In this document: positions 1-7,400 of the stretch, piece by piece
Layout: each line of letters starts with the position of its first letter
Numbering within the stretch: the stretch's first letter is position 1
Assembly: GCF_003150675.1 (NCBI RefSeq)
Contig: NZ_QGGB01000003.1
Coordinates: 1 to 64,000 of the forward strand
Reading direction: 5' to 3'
From: Rhodohalobacter mucosus
GTDB lineage: Bacteria; Bacteroidota; Rhodothermia; Balneolales; Balneolaceae
Length of the DNA stretch: 64,000 nt
The notes under the pieces: model-generated
What the model was told of the DNA's origin: nothing
What the model saw: only the letters and a program-made list of their open reading frames with translations
Databases searched by the model: none
Translations under genes and position numbers: made by a program

Positions 1-39
1 TCAAATATATCGTACTAAACTTCCAGGTTGACATTTGAT

Positions 40-130
40 TTATAACAAAGCAATTCCTGCTGACGGGTTCACGTTTGTTGCTCAACTTTAAAGCTGATTG
101 CCCCGCAGCAGATTTGCCAAACCGTTAGGT
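40..130 (+). other. attC-like recombination site of an upstream gene cassette
   Basis: An imperfect R''-like box (TTATAAC, 40-46) is followed by AAAGCAATTCCTGCTGACGGG, which can pair with CCCCGCAGCAGATTTGCC further right. The site ends in the canonical R' box GTTAGGT (124-130, consensus GTTRRRY). The predicted exchange point lies between 124 and 125. The arms pair with a few unpaired bases and enclose a ~35-nt loop, as in integron attC sites. The cassette to which it belonged lies left of the window. This is from direct sequence reading; no covariance search was run. Confidence 0.6.
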
Positions 131-148
131 TACCTTCAATAGCATTTT

Positions 149-1009
149 ATGACATTTGTTGAAATTATAGCCAGTCACAATTCTTGGGATGCTGAAAGAG
201 AGAAGCTGAATGAAGTTATTGAGTTATTAAATGCTAACGGTTTAAGTGTTAAAGCTGGATCAAGGTTATATAGATATCAACGAATACTAAAGGCGCTAGA
301 AGACGAAAATATTGAGGACTTACCGAAAGGTTTTACGCTAAAAAAGTTTCATCAAATAGCTTCGGAAATTCATCAACTTCATACTGGTGTTGTTGAATTA
401 AGCAATTCAAAAAATTTTGCTGAGTGGTCTGATAAATTAAGCTTCATAATTTCAGGAAAAGAATTGCCTGAAAGTGATTCAGACTACACTGCTAGAAATT
501 ATCAATTTGAATTATACATTGCAGGATTGATAAAAAAATCAGGTTTGGAACCACTTCATAGAGAGCCAGATATTCAGATCAATCAAGATGGAAAGAATTT
601 TGGTATTGCAATCAAAAGGTCAAATTCATTCAATAAATTAGATGAAATTTTAAAAAAGGGCCGTAAACAGATAGTCAAGACGGGAGTGCCAGGTATTATC
701 TTTGTAGACGTGACTAGAATATCTAATCCTGAAAATTATATTGCATATGCGAATTCTGTAAATGACGTAACAAAAGACCTGATTAGATTCCTAGACTTAT
801 TCTATGAAAAAAATTATTCCTCAATGAGAAACATTATATCACACAATCTGGTATTTGGAATCGCATTATATGCCTCATGCTTATGTAATATTAACGGAGC
901 TTTAGGGCATTCTTCTAGAATTACTATCAAGAGTCTTTGTTCTGAAACAAGTCCTTATATAATTGATTTATCTTACTTTGCTAATTCGTTGAGAAATGTA
1001 TTACAATAG
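149..1009 (+). CDS. Gene-cassette protein, PD-(D/E)XK-nuclease-like, unknown function
   Basis: 286-residue protein of unknown function and the only gene in an integron-type cassette: the cassette begins at GTTAGGTTACC (124-134) and its own attC begins with the exact inverse GGTAACCTAAC (1015-1025), directly after the stop codon. It is more AT-rich than its neighbours, as cassette genes often are. The middle resembles a restriction-endonuclease-like fold: a helix with a Glu (FELYIAG), then EPDIQI, then GIAIKR about ten residues later, then a helical Lys/Gln-rich stretch. The acidic residue usual two positions before the Lys is Ala here, so catalysis is doubtful; I recall related families that carry this substitution. 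No signal peptide or membrane segment is seen. Nuclease function is an inference from the motif only. Confidence 0.72.
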   Translation: MTFVEIIASHNSWDAEREKLNEVIELLNANGLSVKAGSRLYRYQRILKALEDENIEDLPKGFTLKKFHQIASEIHQLHTGVVELSNSKNFAEWSDKLSFIISGKELPESDSDYTARNYQFELYIAGLIKKSGLEPLHREPDIQINQDGKNFGIAIKRSNSFNKLDEILKKGRKQIVKTGVPGIIFVDVTRISNPENYIAYANSVNDVTKDLIRFLDLFYEKNYSSMRNIISHNLVFGIALYASCLCNINGALGHSSRITIKSLCSETSPYIIDLSYFANSLRNVLQ

Positions 1010-1018
1010 CCAAAGGTA

Positions 1019-1141
1019 ACCTAACAAAGCGTTTTAATCGGACGCGGACGGGGTTCGATGAAACTTGTTTCTGTGGAATTAATTACGCTACTTCAAAAGA
1101 AATCATAATCCCCGCGCCGTTTAAACGCTGGGTCGTTAGCC
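1019..1141 (+). other. attC-like recombination site downstream of the cassette gene
   Basis: R'' box ACCTAAC (1019-1025) fits RYYYAAC exactly. The right end is GTTAGCC (1135-1141), close to GTTRRRY. Between them, AAAGCGTTTTAATCGG and GACGCGGACGGGG on the left pair with CCCCGCGCCGTTTAAACGCTG on the right with bulged bases, leaving a loop of about 55 nt. The size (123 bp) is within the attC range. The R'' box is the exact inverse of the first bases of the same cassette, which is the strongest evidence that this is a real cassette. Confidence 0.68.
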
Positions 1142-1149
1142 ATATTTCT

Positions 1150-1785
1150 ATGATTCAAGCCCCGAAACAACTGCTTTTTATACTTCTATCCCTTATTTGT
1201 CTTCCTGCTTTTGGTCAGTCCGGCTCTTTTACCGGTAAAATTGTCTACGAATACTAGTTTCTGAATCCGGCTACCGGTGAGGACATCACCAGCAGCCTGG
1301 AACAATTCTTTGGCAGGGAACAGCACTATTATATTAACGAACAAAACTATAAAGCCTACGACGAAAAGGGGCAGCTGAGCCAGCTTTACAACAGCGGAAC
1401 CAATACCTATTATTTTTTCAATTCCGTAAACGGTCAGTTCATCGAACTGGATGCAGGTACAAACAGCTCCGGGCCCGTCTCGGTTGAGCATTTTGAAGAA
1501 ACCGGGCAAATTCTCGGCCGTGAATGTAGAAAGCTGGTTGTTAAAACCGATACGGAAGAGACCATTTACTGGTATAGTCCTGAGATTTCCGTGAATCCTG
1601 AACATTTCAGTAAACATAATGTTGGCAACTGGAACAGATACCTGAAAGAGAGCCAGGGTGCACTCCCCCTTAAGTATACGGTGAAGACGCAAAATTATAC
1701 CTTGATTTCTACAGCTGTTGAGATTGCAGCATTAAACCTGTCGAAAAACGATTTCGATATGGTTACTGAAACCGGGGAAGAGTAA
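1150..1785 (+). pseudogene. Secreted GLPGLI/DUF4412-like protein, interrupted by a TAG stop
   Basis: A single reading frame of 212 codons runs from ATG 1150 to TAA 1783-1785 and is broken only by TAG at 1255-1257 (codon 36). The first ~22 residues are a typical secretory signal (MIQAPKQLLFILLSLICLP then AFGQS). The rest is a beta-rich, Tyr/Asn-rich protein of the small exported type common in Bacteroidota; it resembles DUF4412/GLPGLI proteins, but I do not recognise it firmly. The codon in place of the stop would be Gln by one C-to-T change. No restart site close to the stop preserves the signal peptide, so the allele is probably null unless the stop is a sequencing error or is read through. 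It begins 8 bp after the attC site, so it could be the next cassette, but I find no closing attC after it. Confidence 0.6.
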
Positions 1786-1820
1786 CAGACAACTTTTACT
1801 AAAGGGTACAAGCCAACAAA

Positions 1821-1868
1821 AAGCTGACAGCTGACAGCTGAAGGCTGAAAGCTGATAGCTGATAGCTC
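1821..1868. repeat. Heptamer-period tract (AGCTGAC/AGCTGAA/AGCTGAT)
   Basis: Six to seven consecutive 7-bp units of the form AGCTGAC, AGCTGAA, GGCTGAA and AGCTGAT. It sits between the broken exported-protein gene and the thioredoxin lipoprotein gene and is one of many unrelated 7-bp tracts in this window. Confidence 0.75.
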
Positions 1869-2095
1869 CATTAAGTCCCCAGCCCACATCAACGGAAAAT
1901 GTTATCGATCTGTGAACTTTTTGAACGGGATGTTTACAAACTTTATCGGTTGATCGGTTCATATCACATATATTGTTCTGTTCGCATTACCGGAACTTCG
2001 GGAAGCGCTTAAACCGGTTTTTATTTCTGAGGAAATGCTGCCGCTCTGCGGGATGTTCCAAAGAACAGAATTCCATTAACCTGAAAAAATCTGCC

Positions 2096-3226
2096 GTGAC
2101 TCCAAAAACACTGTCCGCCTTTGCTGCCGTCTGCATCCTTCTCTGCATCTCCTGCACAACGCAGCAGAATAACACCGGGTTTATGCTGGACGGAAAGCTG
2201 CATAACGCCGATCCAAACAGTATCTACCTGTACCAGGCAAAAGGCCTTAACGCAAATGAATATGACGTGGTGGATACGCTGTCCGTACAGGACGACAGCA
2301 CTTTTTCCGCATCCTACAGCCTGGAGCCTCACTTTTATGAGCTCCGAATCAATGATTCGCTGGAGGTGAACTTTGTAGCCGATGCGGGTCAGCAGATCTC
2401 GATTCAGTTTACCCCAGAAGGCGAGGTTGAAATTACCGGTTCACCGGATACGGATCTGTTTGAAGAGTATGAAGCATTCCGGATGGATGTATTGAGAACG
2501 ACCGTCTACCCGATCCGCGACCGGCTCGACAGCCTGATCGACGCCGGCAACCCGGATGACGCGCAGCGCATCGAAGAGCTCGGCGGCCGCGTACTGGTTG
2601 CCGAAAAAGCCTACCGCGATACGCTGGTCTATGCGGTGGAGGACCTGGGAACGTCGATCGCCATCTATCCGACCATGGTGCGCTGGAACGGCGATGAGGA
2701 TATGGCCTTCTACAACAACCTGGCAGAGGAATTTTCTGAGGAGCATCGCGGGCTTGAGGTTGCGGAGTTGGTCTCGGAGAAGGTGCGGATCCTGGAGCAG
2801 GTTTCCATCGGGGGAGAGGTTCAGGAGATCGTGGCCCCGGATCCGTCAGGCGAGGAACGGTCGCTCTACGACAACATGGGAACGGTTACGCTGATCGACT
2901 TCTTCGGCAGTTGGTGCGGTCCGTGCAGGTCGGAGAGTGCCCATCTGGGCAGGATGTATGACAAATACAATGACGACGGATTCGAGATATTCGGTTTCGG
3001 CATCGAATTCACCCGCGAGAGCTGGCTCCGTGCCCTGGAGCAGGACAACCGCACGTGGACCAACGTCTCCACAGTGGACGGCTATACGAGCGACGTTGCC
3101 AGGGAGTACGCGATCACCGCGCTGCCCAAGAACTTTTTGGTGGATGAGGACGGCGTGATTGTAGCGAAGGATGTTCACGGAGATGAGCTGGAACGGAAGA
3201 TTTTGGAGATTTTGGATAAGGAATGA
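2096..3226 (+). CDS. TlpA-like thioredoxin-fold lipoprotein (DUF4369/AhpC-TSA type)
   Basis: Cell-envelope thiol-disulfide oxidoreductase of the Bacteroidota TlpA/ResA type. The C-terminal ~140 residues are a thioredoxin fold with the active site WCGPC (Cys codons at 2915 and 2924) and a cis-Pro loop (ALPKNFLVDEDG). The N-terminal ~150 residues (FMLDGKLHNADPNSIYLYQ...) match the DUF4369-type beta domain that often precedes such thioredoxins. A lipoprotein signal ends in LLCISC. I chose the GTG at 2096, which places the lipobox Cys about 20 residues in; the frame is open back to an ATG at 1973, but that would put 60 residues, many charged, ahead of the lipobox. The likely role is reduction or maturation of exported proteins; the partner is unknown. 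Confidence 0.85.
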   Translation: MTPKTLSAFAAVCILLCISCTTQQNNTGFMLDGKLHNADPNSIYLYQAKGLNANEYDVVDTLSVQDDSTFSASYSLEPHFYELRINDSLEVNFVADAGQQISIQFTPEGEVEITGSPDTDLFEEYEAFRMDVLRTTVYPIRDRLDSLIDAGNPDDAQRIEELGGRVLVAEKAYRDTLVYAVEDLGTSIAIYPTMVRWNGDEDMAFYNNLAEEFSEEHRGLEVAELVSEKVRILEQVSIGGEVQEIVAPDPSGEERSLYDNMGTVTLIDFFGSWCGPCRSESAHLGRMYDKYNDDGFEIFGFGIEFTRESWLRALEQDNRTWTNVSTVDGYTSDVAREYAITALPKNFLVDEDGVIVAKDVHGDELERKILEILDKE

Positions 3227-3228
3227 GG

Positions 3229-3330
3229 TTGAGGGGTGAGGTTGAGGTTAAGGTTGAGGGGTGAGGTTTAAGGTTGAAGGTTGAAAGTTGAAGGTTCAGG
3301 CAGAGGTTGAAGGGCCAGTCTGAGGTTAGT
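3229..3330. repeat. GGTTGAG/GGTTGAA tract, 6-7-bp period
   Basis: Runs of GGTTGAG, GGTTAAG, GGGTGAG and GGTTGAA start immediately after the thioredoxin stop codon. The period alternates between 6 and 7. There is a strong purine/GT strand bias and no coding capacity. Confidence 0.7.
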
Positions 3331-3446
3331 CTCAATGGAGATGGGATTGTGTACGGGGATTGGGTGGGATACCACGTGTGCCAATCGACTTATCAAAGAT
3401 TAAAAGGCCCAATCTAATCGTTTACATACAGAAAACTGCGCTGAAG

Positions 3447-3515
3447 CCATGTCCCGGAGGGACATTTGGTCGGTAGCCCGGAAACGGGCGCCGTGGCCAC
3501 CTCCGGCCGGGATTT
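3447..3515. repeat. REP-like double stem-loop
   Basis: Two adjacent hairpins: TGTCCCGGAGGGACA (3450-3464) and GCCCGGAAACGGGC, followed by a GGCCACCTCCGGCC stretch. The arrangement resembles the palindromic units mobilised by REP-associated tyrosine transposases. It lies in the 600-bp gap between two genes and overlaps no plausible gene. Confidence 0.5.
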
Positions 3516-3555
3516 GTGAAAAATATCTGGGCCGGTTCCGGAGGTGTTGCTGGGA

Positions 3556-3822
3556 TCAGGTTGAGGGATGAGGTTGAGGTTGATGCAGAGGGTTAAAGGT
3601 TGAAAGTTGAAGGTTAAAGGTTAAGACGGGCAACATGCAACCTTCAACGTGTAACATGTAACCGCCACCCGGCAACTCGTAACCATCAACCTGTAACCGC
3701 CGTCCGGCAACAGGTTCCGATTCCTTGGCAGCAACATGCAACCTTCAACCTGTAACCTGTAACTGCCTTCCGCCAACCTTATTCAGGCATCAACACCCGA
3801 CTGCCAACTCCCGACTCCCTAA
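3556..3822. repeat. Heptamer tract that switches strand (GGTTGAA then CAACCTT)
   Basis: The left part (3558-3625) repeats GGTTGAA, AGTTGAA and GGTTAAA. From 3630 the units become CAACATG, CAACCTT, TAACATG, TAACCGC, CAACCTG and TAACCTG, the complementary sense, kept largely in 7-bp phase for over 150 bp. The halves could pair as a long imperfect hairpin. The last part is CCAACTC/CCGACTC. It fills the gap up to the stop codon of the permease gene. Confidence 0.78.
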
Positions 3823-3826
3823 GGGA

Positions 3827-6175
3827 TCAATTCAACGAATCCGGCGAGCTGCTCAGGCCAAGCTGTTCTTTCATTCGCTTTAATCCTTCACTGGCTTTCT
3901 GTTTCCAGTCTTCGGTGACGTAGCGGCGGACCATCAATACGGATGAAGGAGCACTGTCGGCGACAATATCGGTCACGGTTCCAAACAGAACCTGGCGGAT
4001 GCTCCATTCATGCGATGCGCCGATAATGGTCAGATCGTAGGACTCCTCGTTATACTCTTCAAGAATGCCGTTCGTGATGTCCGGGGCGACACGCACTTTG
4101 ATCCGGACACGGTCGGGAGAATCGGTCAGGGTCAGCACAAATTTTCGCAGCCTCTCTTCTTCATCCTCAAGATCCGTGCCCTCCTTCACCAGGCGAAGCA
4201 GGGTAAGCGTGGAATTCATATTACGGGAGATTCGCAGCCCGATCTCCAGTCCCAGCTGCGCATGATAGCCGCCGCCCCACGGAAGCAGAATGGAATCGAT
4301 CTTTTCAAAACCGCGGTCTTTAAACACACCCACATCCGCCTTGGTATCGCTGATGATCTTTTGCACCGGCGACTTGTGAATTCGACCAATATTAAATTCA
4401 CCCTTCCAGCCCATTAATATCATATCGGCCTTGCGCTGCTCCGTTTCGTAAATGAGTCCGTTAAAGACGTTGTACGCCGCTTCGGAGACAGCCTCGAAGG
4501 TGGTTTTGTCCAGGATCTCTTCCTTGCCCGATGCGGCATCCGGCTCTTTCCGCTCGTACTTTTTGAAGGTCTCCCTGATTTTGCCCTCTACTTTATCCCG
4601 CTCACTGAGTTTCTTGCGAATCGTGGAGAGGGGCGTCTGATAGGGAACCTTCACGATGCTGAGTCCCGTTACCTTGCCGCCCTCCGTCTCACCCGTGGCG
4701 ATAAACTTGCTTACCCGCAGCAAAACTCCCTCTGTTTTGGGATTGGCAAGCGCCGTTAGAATATGGCGCGGCTCTTTGGCATTCAGCTCCCGTACGCCGG
4801 GCGTCCACTCTTCGGTCACTTCAGCCTCGTGGCGTTCAATCGGCTGTGTAAAGATTTTCAGACCGGACTGCTCCCAGTTCTTTTTCAGTTCGGGCAGCGA
4901 ATGCTCAAACTCAACTTTGGACCGTCCCCAGGCCGCGTACCAGATCAGGCTTCCCGTGATGAGAACAACCACCGCAATCTGTGCAAAGGTACCCGAGTAG
5001 ATGATGATGCCGAGACATCCCAGAGCCGCGAGGATCTGCAGTCCGGGCGTGCCGGGTGATCGATAGGTAGGTTTGTACCAGTCGGGGTTGGATGCGCGCA
5101 ATATCACGCAGCCGATGTTGAGCGCTGCATAGCTGTAGAGCTGAAGCACGCTGGCAACCTTGGCAAGGTCTTCCAGGCTGTCGAGCAGCAGAAAGGTCAG
5201 CGCCAGGATCCCCGTAAAGATAATGGCACGGTACGGCGTGAGACGCGTTTCATGGATTTTGCTCAGCCAGTTGGGCACCATCCGATCGCGCGCCATGGCC
5301 AGGTTGATGCGGGACGAGGCCAGAATACTTGCATTGGCGGAAGAGACGGTGGCCAGCAGTCCGGCAAAAATGAGGACAACCACACCCGGATTTCCAAGCA
5401 TGGTTCGCGCTGCTGCGGTAAGCGGGTCGCGGACGGAACCGATGGTATCCTGCGTAAACATCCCGCCGATAACCAGCAGAATGACCACGTAAAGAATCGT
5501 CACAAGCGCAACCGAACCGATCAGGGCGCGCGGCAGGTTCTTGGACGGCTCCTTGATCTCCTCTGCGACGGCCGCAATTTTCACAAACCCGAGAAAGGAG
5601 ACAAAAACCAGTGCGGTGGTTCCCATGATAGGGGAGGTGCCGAAAGGAAAAAACGGGCTGAAATTATTCGTATCGATATTGAAGACGCCCAGGAAACTGA
5701 ACGAACTCAGAATCACCAGAAGAGTAAGAACCACGACCACCTGGGTCCGGCCGGACTCCTTGGCACCGATCACGTTCAGCACAGTCAGAAGAACACCCCC
5801 GATAAAAGCGCCCCAAAAGGCGGTGACCGGCAGAAACTGGCTCAGATACTCACCCATCCCGTACAGGTAAAAGGCAATGGCGAATGTGAGGCTGAGCCAG
5901 ATTCCCACGCCCGAGATGGCTCCCAGGGCGGGGCCGAGGGATCGGGAAACAAAATAGTAGTCGCCGCCCGATGTCGGCATGCCGGTAGCCAGCTCCGCCG
6001 CGCTGGAAGCGGTGATCATACAAACGATGCCGGAGAGGATGTAGGCGAAGATGGCCGCAGGCCCCGACATCTCCAGGGCAACCCCCGCAAGCAGAAAAAT
6101 ACCCGCACCGATCATGGTCCCTGCGCCAATGGTCAGCGCGTCCCAAAAACCCAGTTCTCTTTTAAGTTCGCTCAT
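3827..6175 (-). CDS. APC-superfamily amino acid permease fused to a Usp domain
   Basis: Inner-membrane amino acid/polyamine transporter with a cytosolic regulatory tail, 782 residues. Residues ~1-430 carry about 12 hydrophobic helices and the N-terminal APC signature (TIGAGTMIGAGIFLLAG; later EIKEPSKNLPRAL). The remaining ~350 residues are soluble. The end matches the universal stress protein fold, with SILLPWGGG and the nucleotide-loop pattern GASHEWSIRQVLFGTV followed by SSVLMVR. A more degenerate Usp-like half lies around 470-560, so the tail is probably a tandem Usp pair. Such APC-Usp fusions are known in bacteria and archaea. Substrate cannot be read from sequence. The gene stands alone, with repeats downstream and a 250-bp upstream gap. 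Confidence 0.88.
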   Translation of the reverse strand: MSELKRELGFWDALTIGAGTMIGAGIFLLAGVALEMSGPAAIFAYILSGIVCMITASSAAELATGMPTSGGDYYFVSRSLGPALGAISGVGIWLSLTFAIAFYLYGMGEYLSQFLPVTAFWGAFIGGVLLTVLNVIGAKESGRTQVVVVLTLLVILSSFSFLGVFNIDTNNFSPFFPFGTSPIMGTTALVFVSFLGFVKIAAVAEEIKEPSKNLPRALIGSVALVTILYVVILLVIGGMFTQDTIGSVRDPLTAAARTMLGNPGVVVLIFAGLLATVSSANASILASSRINLAMARDRMVPNWLSKIHETRLTPYRAIIFTGILALTFLLLDSLEDLAKVASVLQLYSYAALNIGCVILRASNPDWYKPTYRSPGTPGLQILAALGCLGIIIYSGTFAQIAVVVLITGSLIWYAAWGRSKVEFEHSLPELKKNWEQSGLKIFTQPIERHEAEVTEEWTPGVRELNAKEPRHILTALANPKTEGVLLRVSKFIATGETEGGKVTGLSIVKVPYQTPLSTIRKKLSERDKVEGKIRETFKKYERKEPDAASGKEEILDKTTFEAVSEAAYNVFNGLIYETEQRKADMILMGWKGEFNIGRIHKSPVQKIISDTKADVGVFKDRGFEKIDSILLPWGGGYHAQLGLEIGLRISRNMNSTLTLLRLVKEGTDLEDEEERLRKFVLTLTDSPDRVRIKVRVAPDITNGILEEYNEESYDLTIIGASHEWSIRQVLFGTVTDIVADSAPSSVLMVRRYVTEDWKQKASEGLKRMKEQLGLSSSPDSLN

Positions 6176-6426
6176 TCAGAATCAGTTTATTTGATGAGGG
6201 TCAATCTACAGAACCTTTCTGACTTCTCAAGTTTAAATACAGTTTTGCAGATTTGGGATGGGAAAAACCGGGGAGAACGTCCATTTCCGGGTAAAGAAAT
6301 CAATCCTCAGAGCAGTCTGCTCTTTTTGCCTTTTTAACCTGCCGTTCGTTAATTAACGGTTGCGAATTCCCTTTTGCACAACCGATTCGCAATCTCTTCA
6401 CCCGATCACCCTGAATCCGGAACTGA

Positions 6427-7269
6427 TTGAAACCGCTGTTGCACATCGACGCCATTCCGATCTTTGAGAAAACGCAGCAGGAACTGATTTCCCTGCTGGA
6501 ATCACTGTCGCCCGAAGAGTGGGAGTCGCCAACCTCCAGTGCGGATTGGCGCGTAAAGGATATTGCGGCCCATCTGCTGGACGGCGATCTGAGGCGGCTC
6601 TCCATTCACAGGGACGGGCACCGGCTGCCGGAACCGTCGGCGCCTCCCGACACCCATGAATCCCTCGTGGAGTATCTGGACGGACTGAATGCGGACTGGA
6701 TCAGGGCTTCAAAAAGATTAAGCACCGCATTGATTATTGAGCTGACAGCGTTCACCACTCCGAAAGTGGTAGCACATTTCAGGCAACTGGATCCGGAGGG
6801 CACGGCTCTTTTTCCCGTGGGATGGGCCGGCGAAACCGAGTCGCAGAATTGGTTTGACATCGCCCGGGAGTACACCGAAAAGTGGCACCATCAGCAGCAG
6901 ATCCGGGAAGCGGTTGGGCGTCCGCTGCTGACAGACACGTTGTGGCTTTCGCCGCTTATCGACACGTTAATCCGCGGCGTCCCGGCGGTGTATAACCGCT
7001 ATGCCGCCGATTCAGGTCATGAATCCATGGAGATCGTGATATCCGGCAGCATACATAAGCGCTGGATGTTGTCAGTAAGCGCTTCGGGATGGGATTTATA
7101 TAACCCGGAAGAAGAGAAGGCAGAGACCACGATTGAAATGAGTGATGATACGGCCTGGCGCCTGTTTACAAAGCGATTGCATGAGGACGAGGCACTCAAG
7201 CGAATGCGCATATACGGAAACCGGGATCTGGGTAAGCTCATCGCAAAGACCGTCTCGTTTATGAAGTGA
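6427..7269 (+). CDS. Maleylpyruvate isomerase N-terminal/DinB-fold protein
   Basis: 280-residue member of the DinB/MDMPI (maleylpyruvate-isomerase-like) superfamily, a metal-binding four-helix bundle. The first ~165 residues show the helical bundle with expected metal-ligand positions: the His in WRVKDIAAHLLDG near residue 45 and the EYTEKWHHQQQIREA helix. The C-terminal ~100 residues form an SCP2-like alpha/beta region (HKRWMLSVSASGWDLY). Actinobacterial relatives use mycothiol; no mycothiol pathway is seen here, so the thiol cofactor and reaction are unknown. The start is TTG at 6427; no in-frame ATG lies close by. It is 131 bp upstream of the serine hydrolase on the same strand, so co-transcription is possible. 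Confidence 0.75.
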   Translation: MKPLLHIDAIPIFEKTQQELISLLESLSPEEWESPTSSADWRVKDIAAHLLDGDLRRLSIHRDGHRLPEPSAPPDTHESLVEYLDGLNADWIRASKRLSTALIIELTAFTTPKVVAHFRQLDPEGTALFPVGWAGETESQNWFDIAREYTEKWHHQQQIREAVGRPLLTDTLWLSPLIDTLIRGVPAVYNRYAADSGHESMEIVISGSIHKRWMLSVSASGWDLYNPEEEKAETTIEMSDDTAWRLFTKRLHEDEALKRMRIYGNRDLGKLIAKTVSFMK

Positions 7270-7400
7270 CGGCCGGACGAAGATGTAAGCATACCTGACT
7301 TTTTCTTTAATGGATTTATCTATATTGCCGGCAGTGCAGTCATGCTCAGTGCAGCTCCAGGGTATAAGATCAAACCATCATAAAACAAGATCCTCCTCGC

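Noticed and set aside
5252-6337. 361-codon plus-strand open frame opposite the APC permease gene
   Set aside because: It is antisense to a clear transporter gene, is extremely rich in Gly, Asp, Arg and Gln, and has no domain or signal; it is a codon-bias shadow.
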